From Alphaproteobacteria bacterium (lineage in GTDB: Bacteria > Pseudomonadota > Alphaproteobacteria > Sphingomonadales > Sphingomonadaceae), in NCBI GenBank assembly GCA_030426245.1, contig JAUHYZ010000019.1:1-40202 (forward strand): a stretch of DNA of 40,202 nt, given 5' to 3'. The notes under the pieces were generated by a model. The model did no database searches, was not told where the DNA came from, and saw only the letters and a list, made by a program, of their open reading frames with translations. A program made the translations under genes and the position numbers. Below, one piece after another: positions 16,469 to 26,000 of the stretch (position 1 is the first letter of the stretch; every line of letters starts with the position of its first letter).

Positions 16469-17844
16469 ATGCAAGGATGAAAACCGCAATGGAACGCATG
16501 CCCGCCAAGACCGCCTGGAAGCGCCGTGTGGCGCTGCCCGCTACTCTGCTTATGGCGTTCGCTCTGTCCGGCTGCGGCATCTTTGGCGGCGACGACAAGC
16601 CCAAGACGCCCACGGTCGGCAATCGCGAGCCGATCCTCTCGCGGATCGAGGCGGGCACACGCGTCGATTCGTCGATGTCGGATGTTTCGATAACCATACC
16701 CTCTGCGCGGTTGAATGCGGATTGGAGCCAGGCTGGCGGCACGGCTTCCAAGAGCTATGGCCATCTCGAACTGAGCGCCGCGCCGACCGAATTGTGGCGG
16801 GCCAAGATCGCCGGTTCGGGCAACCGCCGGCGGCTTGCGGCATCGCCCGTCGTGGGAGACGGCAAGCTGTTCGTGGTCGATACGAACGGCATGGTCCATG
16901 CCTTGGATGCGGATACAGGTTCACGCATCTGGGAATTCGAGATGAAAGTGCCGAACGAAATCGAATCGTCGGCTTTCGGTGGCGGCGCCAGCTTTGCGAG
17001 CGGCCGGGTCTATGCGACCAACGGCGTCGGCGACGTCGTGGCGTTGGATGCGGATACGGGTGAACAGATCTGGGCCGCGAAACCGTCCGGCCCGCTGCGC
17101 GGTGCGCCCACGCTGGCGTTCAATTCCGTCTATGTCATGTCGCAGGACAACCAGATCTTCTCGCTGAATGCCGCGAATGGCGATCTGCAATGGCAGGAAT
17201 CCGGCTCGGTCGGCCAAGCGGGCGTTTTCGGCGTTGCCGCCCCGGCCGCGGGGCAGGGCAGCATCATCGCCGGTTACAGTTCGGGTGAGCTGGCCGCCTA
17301 CCGCTACGAAAACGGGCGCGAATTGTGGTTCGACGCGCTGGCGCGGACTTCCATTTCAACAGAGGTCGGCACGCTGACCGATGTCGATGCGGATCCGATC
17401 ATCGACAATGGCAGGGTTTATGCTCTGGGCCAGGGCGGGCGCATGGCGGCCTATGAGTTGCTGACGGGCCAGCGCATCTGGGAATTGAACCTTGCGGGAA
17501 TCTCCACGCCGGCAGTGGCGGGCGAATGGATCTTCACCCTGACCGACGATGCCCGCATGCTCGCTATCCAGCGCAGCACCGGCAAGGTCCGCTGGCTGAC
17601 CCAGCTCAGGCAATGGCGCGACGAGGAAGACAGGGAAGGCCCGATCTTCTGGAGCGGGCCCGTTCTGGCCGGTGACCGTCTGTGGACTGCCAGTTCGCGC
17701 GGGCAGGTTATGGCGCTGGACGTTGCGACCGGCACGGCGGGCATGTTCCGCGATATCGGGGAGCCGGTGTCGCTGGCGCCGATCGTCGCCAACCGCACGC
17801 TCTATATCCTGGATGACGACGGCACGATTCACGCCTGGCGTTAG
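16465..17844 (+). CDS. bamB: Outer membrane protein assembly lipoprotein BamB
   Basis: BamB is an outer-membrane lipoprotein of the BAM complex that helps BamA insert beta-barrel proteins. The 459-residue product has a signal peptide with lipobox FALSGC (Cys37). An eight-bladed PQQ-like beta-propeller follows, with repeated units of the type VHALDADTGSRIWEFE, VVALDADTGEQIWAAK, IFSLNAANGDLQWQE and VMALDVATGTAGMF. ATG 16465 overlaps the stop of the YfgM-like gene; a second ATG at 16477 with CAAGG before it is possible. Length is somewhat above E. coli BamB (392, recalled), as usual in alphaproteobacteria. der (engA), often next, is absent. Confidence 0.92.
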   Translation: MNARMKTAMERMPAKTAWKRRVALPATLLMAFALSGCGIFGGDDKPKTPTVGNREPILSRIEAGTRVDSSMSDVSITIPSARLNADWSQAGGTASKSYGHLELSAAPTELWRAKIAGSGNRRRLAASPVVGDGKLFVVDTNGMVHALDADTGSRIWEFEMKVPNEIESSAFGGGASFASGRVYATNGVGDVVALDADTGEQIWAAKPSGPLRGAPTLAFNSVYVMSQDNQIFSLNAANGDLQWQESGSVGQAGVFGVAAPAAGQGSIIAGYSSGELAAYRYENGRELWFDALARTSISTEVGTLTDVDADPIIDNGRVYALGQGGRMAAYELLTGQRIWELNLAGISTPAVAGEWIFTLTDDARMLAIQRSTGKVRWLTQLRQWRDEEDREGPIFWSGPVLAGDRLWTASSRGQVMALDVATGTAGMFRDIGEPVSLAPIVANRTLYILDDDGTIHAWR

Positions 17845-17877
17845 AATTCCGGGCCAGTTTTCTCGCGAATTGCTGGC

Positions 17878-19248
17878 TTAGAAGCTTTCCTCATAGGCGC
17901 GGGTAACGTCACCGTTCCATTCACCCTCGTAGAGGCTGAGCAGCCGCTGAGCCGGCACGACGCCGCTTTTCACAATGTCGTCCAGAGGCCGCAGGAAGCC
18001 CGTTTCATTGCTTCCGCTGCTGTCGAGCCGCGCACGCGCCGCAAGCCCTGAGCGGGCAATGTCGAGCACTTCAGAGGCTATATCGCGAAGCTTCCTGCCT
18101 CCGGGAATGGGCGCGTCGAGGGCGAGCTTCGGCACTGCCGAACGCAGTGCTTCGCGCTCTTCCATCGACCAGTCCTTGACCAGGTCCCACGCCGCGCCAA
18201 GCGCCGTATCGTCGTAGAGCAGGCCGACCCACAGCGCAGGCAGGGCGCAGATACGGCCCCACGGCCCGCCATCGGCGCCGCGCATTTCGAGAAAACTCTT
18301 GAGGCGGACTTCGGGAAATGCCGTCGAAAGGTGATCCTGCCAGTCCCCTTCCGTCGGATGTTCGCCGGGCAGGGCAGGCAATTCGCCTTTCATGAAATCG
18401 CGGAAGCTCTGGCCGGCCGCATCGATATATTTCCCGTCGCGGAACACGAAATACATCGGCACGTCGAGCATATAGTCGACATAGGCTTCGTAACCGAAGC
18501 CATCCTCGAACACGAAGGGCAGCATGCCGGTCCGCGCCGGGTCGGTGTCCGACCAGATGTGGCTGCGATAGGAAAGATACCCGTTGGGCTTCCCCTCGGT
18601 GAAGGGGGAATTGGCGAACAGCGCAGTGGCCAGCGGTTGCAGCGCCAGGCTGGTGCGGAACTTCTTGGCCATGTCGGCTTCGCTGCCATAGTCCAGATTG
18701 ACCTGGATCGTGCAGGTTCTCAGCATCATGTCCAGGCCCATCGTCCCGACACGCGGCATGTGGCGCATCATGATGGCATAGCGCCCCTTGGGCATCACCG
18801 GCAGCTCTTCGCGTGTCTTGTCCGGCCACATGCCCAGGCCGAGAAAGCCGATTCCGAACTCTTCGCCCACCGCCTTGACCTGTTCCAGGTGGCGGCCCGT
18901 TTCGGCGCATGTCTCATGAAGGTTTTCCAGCGGCGCGCCGGAAAGTTCGAGCTGCCCCGCCGGTTCCAGGCTGACTGTGCCGTCGTCGCCCGACATGGCG
19001 ATGACCTTGCCGCCTTCTTCCACCGGTTCCCAGCCAAACCGCTTGAGCGCCATGAGGATATCGTGGATTCCTCCCGGCTCTTCATAGGAAGGCGCATGGA
19101 AATCCTTGCGCGAAAAGACCAGCTTTTCGTGCTCCGTGCCGATCCTCCAGCTTGCGCTGGGCTTCTCACCGGCCTGCATGGGGGCCACAAGCTGATCCCG
19201 GCTCGTGATGAGCGGGTCCTCTCCTGCGGCAGCGTTGCGCGTGCTCAT
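17878..19248 (-). CDS. gshA: Glutamate-cysteine ligase, plant type
   Basis: GshA joins glutamate and cysteine using ATP, the first step of glutathione synthesis. The 456-residue product is the plant/alphaproteobacterial class: IGTEHEKL at 36-43, then DGTVSLEPAGQLELSGAP, MPKGRYAIMMRHMP, TCTIQVNLDYGSE and LEMRGADGGPWG. ATG 19248 gives the usual family length; the frame extends to 19290, but that adds unconserved residues up to the rsmE stop. rsmE lies 45 bases upstream on the same strand and is probably co-transcribed. gshB is not in the window. Confidence 0.95.
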   Translation of the reverse strand: MSTRNAAAGEDPLITSRDQLVAPMQAGEKPSASWRIGTEHEKLVFSRKDFHAPSYEEPGGIHDILMALKRFGWEPVEEGGKVIAMSGDDGTVSLEPAGQLELSGAPLENLHETCAETGRHLEQVKAVGEEFGIGFLGLGMWPDKTREELPVMPKGRYAIMMRHMPRVGTMGLDMMLRTCTIQVNLDYGSEADMAKKFRTSLALQPLATALFANSPFTEGKPNGYLSYRSHIWSDTDPARTGMLPFVFEDGFGYEAYVDYMLDVPMYFVFRDGKYIDAAGQSFRDFMKGELPALPGEHPTEGDWQDHLSTAFPEVRLKSFLEMRGADGGPWGRICALPALWVGLLYDDTALGAAWDLVKDWSMEEREALRSAVPKLALDAPIPGGRKLRDIASEVLDIARSGLAARARLDSSGSNETGFLRPLDDIVKSGVVPAQRLLSLYEGEWNGDVTRAYEESF

Positions 19249-19293
19249 GCGCAGGCCGTTAAGCGACGCGGGGCGGATAGGCCAGAGCAAATT

Positions 19294-20049
19294 TCATTTG
19301 CTTGCCTTCCAGTCCCCAGCGCTTGCCATCCACAGGGCGCAGGCGCCGATAGCGGCCGTTTCGCCGCGCAGGATGCGCGGCCCCAGTGAAATGGCTGTGG
19401 CGTATGGAAAAGTGCGGATCGCTTCGCGCTCGGCGTCGTCGAATCCGCCCTCCGGTCCGATAAGCAGAGCTGCCGGGCCGGTATGGTCCGAAAAGGCCTG
19501 GATGGCAGGTGCGCCCCCCATTTCGTCGGCGAAGAACACTCTTCGGCCCGGATCGAGGCCTTTCAGCATCGCTTCAAGCTTGATCGGCCCTTCCAGCTCG
19601 GGAAGGGCCGTCCTGGCGCATTGTTCGGCCGCTTCGGTCACGATGCTGCGGGCGCGCTCCAGATTGAGCTTGTCGGCCACGCAGCGGCGCGTGATCAGGG
19701 GCTGGATCCGCCTGACGCCAAGCTCGGTCGCCTTTTCCAGCACGAGATCGAAATTCGGCTTCTTGAGCAACGCTGCGCAGAGTGTGAAATCCGGGACGTC
19801 TTCGCGCTCGCGCAGTTTCTTTTCCGGCATCAGCACGACCTCGCGCTTGCCGGCCTCGGAAACGCTTGCAGCCCATTCCCCGGTCCGGTTGTCGCACAGA
19901 ATCACGGTGTCGCCCTGCGCCACGCGCATCACGCGCGCCAGGTAGTTCGCCTGGTTGCCCGTAACGATCACGGGATCGCCTTGCGCGATGCTTCCTTCAA
20001 CGAAAAGGCGGGGGGCGCTGCGCGGGGGCCAGGCGGGTGTCGCAATCAT
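19294..20049 (-). CDS. rsmE: 16S rRNA (uracil-1498-N3)-methyltransferase RsmE
   Basis: RsmE methylates N3 of U1498 in 16S rRNA using S-adenosylmethionine. The 251-residue protein has an N-terminal PUA-like domain and a C-terminal SPOUT knot, with the diagnostic IGPEGGF at 197-203 and LGPRILRGETA at 222-232. KATELGVRRIQPL (about 106-118) is another family block. It is divergent from ubiA with only 38 bp between starts, so the two promoters must overlap or extend into the opposite genes. gshA follows. Confidence 0.95.
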   Translation of the reverse strand: MIATPAWPPRSAPRLFVEGSIAQGDPVIVTGNQANYLARVMRVAQGDTVILCDNRTGEWAASVSEAGKREVVLMPEKKLREREDVPDFTLCAALLKKPNFDLVLEKATELGVRRIQPLITRRCVADKLNLERARSIVTEAAEQCARTALPELEGPIKLEAMLKGLDPGRRVFFADEMGGAPAIQAFSDHTGPAALLIGPEGGFDDAEREAIRTFPYATAISLGPRILRGETAAIGACALWMASAGDWKASK

Positions 20050-20087
20050 GGGTTTGACCTAAGCGCGCGGGCCTCTAGGACGCAAGC

Positions 20088-20993
20088 ATGAGCAGCGAAA
20101 CGATCGTCCCAGATAGCGAGCACAAGGGGCTCGTTGCGCGCCTCCCGCAGCCCATGCGGGATTTCGCCCTGCTGGCGCGATTCGACCGGCCGATCGGCTG
20201 GTGGCTGCTCTTCTGGCCCTGCGCCTGGGGCGTGTGGCTCACGGGGGCAGGGTTCCAGTGGGAACTCGTTTTGTGGCTGCTGCTCGGCGCCGTGGCCATG
20301 CGCGGTGCCGGCTGCGTCTATAACGATATCGTCGATGCCGATCTCGACCGGCGGGTGGAACGCACGGCGCAGCGCCCGGTCGCTAGCGGCCGCGTCAGCA
20401 AGAAGGCCGCCTGGGCCTGGCTGCTGGCATTATGCGGGGTGGGGCTGGTGGTGCTGTTCCAGCTCCGCTTCGAAGCCCAGCTTGTCGCGCTTGGCAGCCT
20501 GCTGCTGGTCGCAGCCTATCCCTTCATGAAGCGGATTACGTGGTGGCCGCAGGCCTGGCTCGGCCTGGTCTTCACCTGGGGCGCACCGGTCGGCTGGATC
20601 GCGTTGCGCGGCGACCGGCTGGAGGTTCTTGCGGCGCTCTATGCCGGGGCGATCTTCTGGTGCATCGGCTATGACACGATCTACGCCTTGCAGGACAAGG
20701 AAGACGATGCGCTGGTCGGTATCCGGTCCAGCGCCTTGCGGCTCGGGCGCCATGTCCGCGCAGGCGTGGCCTGCTTCTACGGCGCGGCCATCGCGCTGTG
20801 GTGCCTGGCGATCTGGCTGCTGCGGGAAGACTGGCTGGCTCTGCTCGCGCTGCTGCCCGCAGCTTTCCATCTTGCCTGGCAGGTCACCACGCTGGACCTG
20901 CGCGATGGTGCGAATGCACTGGAGCGTTTCCGCTCCAACCGCTTCGCCGGCTTGCTGGTCGCCGCCGCCTGTTTCGTGGCGGGCAACGCCTGA
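20088..20993 (+). CDS. ubiA: 4-hydroxybenzoate polyprenyltransferase
   Basis: UbiA attaches the polyprenyl tail to 4-hydroxybenzoate in ubiquinone synthesis at the inner membrane. The 301-residue protein has about eight to nine membrane helices and both Asp-rich prenyl-diphosphate motifs: NDIVDADLD at 79-87 (within GAGCVYNDIVDADLDRRVER), and DTIYALQDKEDD at 196-207. AQRPVASG follows the first motif as in the family. ATG at 20088 is well placed by N-terminal similarity, although no strong Shine-Dalgarno is seen. It converges on the VOC gene. Confidence 0.95.
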   Translation: MSSETIVPDSEHKGLVARLPQPMRDFALLARFDRPIGWWLLFWPCAWGVWLTGAGFQWELVLWLLLGAVAMRGAGCVYNDIVDADLDRRVERTAQRPVASGRVSKKAAWAWLLALCGVGLVVLFQLRFEAQLVALGSLLLVAAYPFMKRITWWPQAWLGLVFTWGAPVGWIALRGDRLEVLAALYAGAIFWCIGYDTIYALQDKEDDALVGIRSSALRLGRHVRAGVACFYGAAIALWCLAIWLLREDWLALLALLPAAFHLAWQVTTLDLRDGANALERFRSNRFAGLLVAAACFVAGNA

Positions 20994-21017
20994 CCAGCAG
21001 CAGGCCCTTCAAAGCGG

Positions 21018-21404
21018 TCAATTATAGCTGACAATCTCGAATTCGATCCCGTCCCAGTCGAAGAAATAGAACCGGCGGCCCGGATCGTAATCGGCATGCC
21101 CCCAGGTCTCCAGCCCGGATGCGAGCACGATTTGTTCGGCTGCATCCAGATCGTCCACCAGCAGACCGACATGGTTGAGCGGCTCGCCTTTCGGGAAACG
21201 GTCATGGTCGTGGTGGTCGGTATAGAGCGCGAGATAGGTCGCATCGTCGCCGACATGGATCGTTTCCCCATTGTCACGCCCTTCGCCGCGCCAGCGTTCG
21301 TGCCAGCCGAGCAGTTTCTGAAAGAAGGCGGAGGAGCGTTCGATATCGCTGACCGTCAGATTGGCATGTTCGATCCGGCCAGTGGGGGTTTTGTCCTGCT
21401 GCAT
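21018..21404 (-). CDS. VOC (glyoxalase/dioxygenase superfamily) protein under a SoxR box
   Basis: The 128-residue protein is a single vicinal-oxygen-chelate unit with paired beta-alpha-beta-beta-beta modules. It starts IEHANLTVSDIERSSAFFQKLLG; LNHVGLLVDDLDAAEQIV opens the second module and FFDWDGIEFEIVSYN closes it. The family includes glyoxalases, dioxygenases and drug-binding resistance proteins; the substrate here is unknown. ATG at 21404 is chosen because GGAG lies eight bases before it; ATG at 21425 is the alternative. The gene is divergent from soxR. A SoxR box lies between -35 and -10 elements pointing toward this gene, so it is probably induced by redox-cycling compounds. Confidence 0.87.
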   Translation of the reverse strand: MQQDKTPTGRIEHANLTVSDIERSSAFFQKLLGWHERWRGEGRDNGETIHVGDDATYLALYTDHHDHDRFPKGEPLNHVGLLVDDLDAAEQIVLASGLETWGHADYDPGRRFYFFDWDGIEFEIVSYN

Positions 21405-21491
21405 GTCATTTTCTCCATCGTCCATTCCACATTGCGTTCGCCTGGGGTCCCAGGGGCCGTGAAATGGCCGTTGCGAATCGCGGTATTGCCC

Positions 21492-21522
21492 ACTCTGCAA
21501 TCTCAAGTTAACTTGAGGTCAA
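21492..21522 (-). promoter_or_regulatory. SoxR box within a promoter with 19-bp spacing
   Basis: The 18 bp at 21501-21518 match the E. coli soxS SoxR site CCTCAAGTTAACTTGAGG at 17 of 18 positions (consensus recalled); 21502-21517 is a perfect palindrome. On the minus strand it sits between TTGACC (21517-21522) and CAGAGT (21492-21497), exactly 19 bp apart, the lengthened spacer that SoxR and other MerR-type activators correct. The -10 is weak. On the + strand the mirror elements are poor, so the target is the VOC gene. Confidence 0.85.
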
Positions 21523-21566
21523 GCTTTTTGAGGCACTTTCCCAGCAGGGTTCTGGAGACATCGGGA

Positions 21567-22010
21567 ATGAACAAGAACGATCTGATTTCGATCGGCACAT
21601 TGGCGCGCCGCACCGGTACGGCCGTTTCTGCCATTCGATTCTATGAAGAGAAGGGATTGCTCAGCGCACTTCGCACCAGCGGAAACCAGCGGCGCTTTCT
21701 CCGGTCGGATATCAGGCGGGTGAGCTTCATTCTGATTGCGCAGAAACTGGGGCTGGGCCTTGCGGAAATCGAGGCCGAGCTGTCGCAGCTGCCGCAGGGG
21801 CGCACGCCGACAGTGACCGATTGGCAGCGTATCAGCCGGTCGATGCGCAGCGCGATCGACGAGAAGATCAAGCTGCTCACTCGCTCGCGCAATCAGCTCG
21901 ATCAATGTATCGGCTGCGGCTGCCTGTCGCTTCAGAAATGCCAGATCTACAATAAGGACGACCGGATGGGCAGTGCCGGCGGCAAGGGGCCGCTTCTGGT
22001 GCTTGCCTGA
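21567..22010 (+). CDS. soxR: Redox-sensitive transcriptional activator SoxR
   Basis: SoxR is a MerR-family dimer that senses redox-active compounds through a [2Fe-2S] cluster. The 147-residue protein has the MerR helix-turn-helix (ISIGTLARRTGTAVSAIRFY, 8-27), a dimerisation helix, and cluster ligands C114, C117, C119 and C125 in CIGCGCLSLQKC, the same spacing as E. coli C119-C122-C124-C130. ATG at 21567 has GGAGA at 21554. No soxS is present, so it probably acts directly on targets, as usual outside enteric bacteria. The divergent VOC gene carries its box. The C-terminal tail after Cys125 is slightly extended. Confidence 0.96.
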   Translation: MNKNDLISIGTLARRTGTAVSAIRFYEEKGLLSALRTSGNQRRFLRSDIRRVSFILIAQKLGLGLAEIEAELSQLPQGRTPTVTDWQRISRSMRSAIDEKIKLLTRSRNQLDQCIGCGCLSLQKCQIYNKDDRMGSAGGKGPLLVLA

Positions 22011-22369
22011 ACCTGTTTTCAGTCATCCGCCAAATTGCGATCCGGTGGATAGGCGCTGCGGCCCGGAAAGTCTGTTCGGCGGAACGGCTCCCACAATACT
22101 CCAGGCTGATCCGCCGGATTCCAGCGAGGCTCGGCCGCGCGCGCGCCACTGGCGGGGCGCGGCTGTATGTCGCTCTCGCGGTCGTCGCCCTCGATCAAGG
22201 GCCTTCTATGGGCGGGCATCAAGGGTCCCAACGCAGTTCGGATGGTGTTTGAAGCGAACGCCGTTCTTACACCACATGTCTGGCTAAGCGCGGGTTCAAG
22301 GGAAACGTAAACCCGGATTCAACCAAAGATTGGCTGACTCTGTAGGCGCTTATCCCGCCCGGGAAAGCT
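22011..22369. other. Longest gene-poor gap, with one possible small gene
   Basis: This 359-bp gap separates soxR from the converging SnoaL-like gene. It holds a possible 66-codon minus-strand gene at 22019-22219. The remaining 22220-22369 shows no convincing frame, promoter or terminator to me. Confidence 0.5.
22019..22219 (-). CDS. Possible small hypothetical protein (66 aa)
   Basis: An ATG at 22219 opens a 66-residue frame ending nine bases from the soxR stop. The product is Pro/Arg/Asp-rich with no membrane segment or cysteine; it contains EPRWNPADQPGVLWEPF and FPGRSAYPPDRN. Third codon positions are mostly G or C, as in its neighbours, which favours coding. Against it, the Shine-Dalgarno is poor and I do not recognise the family. 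A TTG at 22231 could add four residues. Confidence 0.4.
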   Translation of the reverse strand: MPAHRRPLIEGDDRESDIQPRPASGARAAEPRWNPADQPGVLWEPFRRTDFPGRSAYPPDRNLADD

Positions 22370-22954
22370 TTATTCTTCGTCTTCCGCCTGCGCCGCGCGC
22401 CGCTCCGCCATCTGTTTCACCCATTCTTCGCGGCTGGGCATCACGGTGATGTCCTTGCGGTGGAGAATCTTCCATTCGCCGTCCTCGCGGATGAACTCGT
22501 CTTCGTAGATTCCGCTCAGATAGGGTGTCGGCGCGCCATTCTCCCCGCGCTGGATCGAAAGCTGGCGGGAACGTGCCGATGCGGTGTCTCCGTGCAGATC
22601 GACTTCGACGTTGGAGACGATGCGGTAATTGGTCCCGGTATAGGGCTTGTCCGGATCCTGTTCGCCGAACATGCCGGTCAGCAGGCCGCGGATTTCGTCG
22701 CGCCCCTTCATGATCGTATTGCCGTTCTGCCAGACGCCGTCTTCAGCGAAGAGCGAGACGTAGCCGTCCAAATTGCGGGAATCGAGATAGACCGCGTAAT
22801 CCAGGATCACCTGCCTGATCGCGGCTTCATCCTCGATCCGCTGGACGCGTTCCTCCAGCGTAAGCGCGTCGGTTTCGGTGGCGGAATGCGTTTCGGCCTG
22901 CAGGGCAGCGGGCGCGAGCAGCAAGGCGGCTGCGATCAGGGTGCGGTATGTCAT
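22370..22954 (-). CDS. Secreted SnoaL-like / NTF2-fold protein
   Basis: The 194-residue product has a signal peptide (about 1-20, ending LQAE). A linker follows, then an NTF2-fold SnoaL-like domain from about residue 33. Supporting segments are VQRIEDEAAIRQVILDYAVY, DGYVSLFAEDGVWQNG, MKGRDEIRGLL and the closing DGEWKILHRKDITV. The fold includes cyclases, dehydratases, isomerases and plain ligand binders, so the activity is unknown. AGAGG precedes the ATG at 22954 by four bases. The C-terminus is acidic and charged. It lies downstream of smc on the same strand, separated by 89 bp. Confidence 0.83.
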   Translation of the reverse strand: MTYRTLIAAALLLAPAALQAETHSATETDALTLEERVQRIEDEAAIRQVILDYAVYLDSRNLDGYVSLFAEDGVWQNGNTIMKGRDEIRGLLTGMFGEQDPDKPYTGTNYRIVSNVEVDLHGDTASARSRQLSIQRGENGAPTPYLSGIYEDEFIREDGEWKILHRKDITVMPSREEWVKQMAERRAAQAEDEE

Positions 22955-23043
22955 GGGGCCTCTTCCGAATCGTTATCTGTCAGTGGGAGGTTACGCTCGT
23001 TTCGGCCGCTTGCCGCAGGCATAAATGGAATCGCGGATAGACT

Positions 23044-26000
23044 CTATTCGGCGGCGAGCAGTTCCTCGGCCCCGCCCAGATCCACGCTGACCAGGCGCGA
23101 AACGCCCTTTTCGACCATGGTCACGCCGAACAGGCGGTGCATCCGGCTCATGGTCACGGCATTGTGAGTCACGATCAGATAGCGCGTGTTGGTTTCCGCC
23201 ACCATTGCATCCAGCAGATCGCAGAAACGGTCGATATTGGCATCGTCCAGCGGCGCATCGACCTCATCCAGAACGCAGATCGGTGCCGGATTGGTCAGGA
23301 ACAGGGCGAAGATCAGCGCAACCGCCGTCAGTGCCTGCTCCCCGCCGGAAAGCAGTGTGAGCGATTGCAGGCGCTTGCCGGGCGGCTGGGCGAAGATTTC
23401 CAGCCCGGCTTCGAGCGGATCGTCTGAATCGACCAGCGCGAGATGCGCCTGACCGCCGTCGAACAGGCGCGTGAACAGGCGCTGGAAATGCCCGTCCACT
23501 TCCTCGAACGCGGCGCGTAGCCTTTCGCGGCCCTCGCGGTTGAGATTGCCGATCGATCCGCGCAGACGGTTGACCGCTTCGGTCAGCTCGGCCTGTTCCG
23601 CGGCGCTTTCGCCATGTTCTTCTTCCAGCTTGGCGAGTTCGTCCGCCGCCACCAGATTGACCGGGCCGATCCGCTCGCGGCTGGCCACGAGCTGTTCCAG
23701 CGTAGTGGATTCCTCGCCCGCTCCGCCGACATCCTCCGGCTCGAATTCGAACCGGCCGGCCAGCAAGGGGGGCGGGCATTGGAAGCGCTCGCCGGAGATG
23801 CGGGCCATCTCCTCGCGCCGGCCATCCTCGTTTTCGGTCCGCGCGGCGGCACCTGCGCGGGCTTCGCGGGCACTGGCCAGCGCTTCATTCGCCTCCGCAA
23901 AGCGGGCATCCGCAGTCTGAGCCGCTTCGCTCACTTGCGTCAGCGCGGCCTCGGCGGCTTCCAGCTCCTTGCCCAGACGCGCTCGAACCTCGTCGCCCCG
24001 CTCGATCTCGGCCAGCAATCCGGCGGGTTTGGCCGCGAAAACGGCGCGTTCCTGGTCGATTTCCTCGAACCGGCTGGCCATGTCCGACAGGCGGCGGGCG
24101 GCATCGCCTGCACGCGCTTCCCAGCCCTTGATATCGGCAGCTCGCGCTGCCCTGCGTTCCCGCGCCACGGCCAGCGCCTGATCATGCGCGGCAAGATCTG
24201 CCAAAGCGGACTGCATCGCAGTGCGTGAAGCCTCATGCTTGGCCTGCGCCGAAGACAGCGTGGCGCGTCCGCTTTCGGGATCGGGCAGGGCAGAGCGCTT
24301 TTCTTCTGCGGCCTTCAGCTCGGCTTCGGCCTGTTGCCGCTGTTCGGCGAGATCCTGTTTGGCTGCGTCGAGTTCCTGGAGCCGGTTCGTGAGCCGCTCG
24401 CGCGCGGCCTCTGCCCGGTCCAGCTCGCGCAATGCGCTGCGCTCCGCCTCGGCAGCTTCGCCGACGCCGCGTTCGGCAGCCACCATCCCCGATTGCAGGG
24501 CGGAAAGCTCCTCCTGCGCTGCCCGGTGCCTGGCCTCTGCCAGCTCCATATCGGCGCGCTTTGCAGGCAGTTCGCTTTCGAGCTCGGTATAGCGGTTTTC
24601 CGCCTCCAGCCGGGCCGCTTCCGATGCGCCTTCGCCGCGGGCAATGAACCCGTCCCACCGCCGCAGGAAACCGCCTTTCGTGACCAGCCACTCGCCAGGG
24701 CCCAGATCGCGCCCGTCATCGCTTTCGGCGACATGGACCAGCGCCAGGCGCGCGGCCAGCTCGGGCGGACAATCGGGGACGTGATCGGCCAGATTGTCCG
24801 TCACGGCGCCGGGCGGCGCGCTGCCGCCCCAGAAGCGGCCTTCTTCGCCCTCCTGCGGTTTGCCCAACGCAGCTTTCGCATCGCGGCCCAGCACTGCCGC
24901 CAAAGCGCGTTCATAGCCGGGGGCGGCACGTACCTTGTCCAGTGCGGCCGGCAATCCGTGGCGCCCCGCCGCCTGCTTCGCACGGGCATCGCGGTCCCGC
25001 TGCAAGGCATTGAACTCACGTTCGATTCCTGCCAGCTCGGCCTTGGCGGATGCAAGCGCATTCGCCGCAGCGTCGCGCGCGCCGGCCAGCTCCTGCTTGT
25101 GTTCCTGCTGCGCTTCCAACTCGCTGCGCAATTGCGCCAGGCGGGCAGCGGCCGCTTCGGCGGCACTCGCCGCTTCGGCTGCCGCCTGGGAAGGGTCGCC
25201 TTGCTCGTCCAGCGCGGCCCGGGCTTCTTCCTGCCGGCGCGCTTCGGCGGAAAGCCGCTCCAGCCGCGTCCTGGCCTGCGAGACTTCCGCTTCGGCAACG
25301 CGCCATTCGGCTTCGACGCCGGCATGGTCTGCAGTTGCCTTCGCCAGATCGAGTTCCGCCGCGCGCGCGGCGCGTTCCGTATTTTCTGTTTGCGCCGCGA
25401 TCTGGGGGCGCCGCTCCTCATCGGCCGCCAATGCCTTCTCGGCCTCGTCCAGCTCCTTCTGCAGGCGGGAGAGTGCTTCCGCGGCGTTTTTCGTCAGACG
25501 GTCGGCTTCTTCGCGGTCTTCTTCCAGGCGCGCCTTCTGCCGGTCGAGATTCGCCAGCCGTTCCTCGGCAGCTTCCAGCTGGCTGGTAAGCGCGGCCATG
25601 CGGTGCCCATGCGCGCTGGCATCGTCACGCCGGTCCGCCAGTTCGTCGCGCGCTTTGGCAAGTTCCTGAGCGAGCGCATGCTGCGCCTTCTGCGCTTCGT
25701 TGGCCTCTGCCTGAGCTTCGGCAACTTTCGCTTCGGCTTCCTTCGTGGCGGCGCGCGCTTCGTCGGCGGCAGCGGCTGCGTCGCGCCAGCGCGCGAAGAG
25801 CAGGCGGGCTTCGGCATGCTGGATCTTGCCGCTCAGTTCCTTGTAGCGCTCCGCCTGGCGTGCCTGGCGGCGCAGGGACGCCATCTGGCTGTCCATCCCG
25901 GCCATGAGGTCTTCCAGCCGCGCGAGGTTGGTTTCGGTCTGCTTGAGCTTGCTCTCCGCATCGCGGCGGCGGACATGCAGGCCGGCAATTCCGGCGGCCT

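Noticed and set aside
21481..21566. SoxR box as an autoregulatory site driving soxR itself
   Set aside because: The + strand hexamers at the mirrored positions are poor, while the minus strand has TTGACC at exact 19-bp spacing. Autoregulation by occlusion is still possible.
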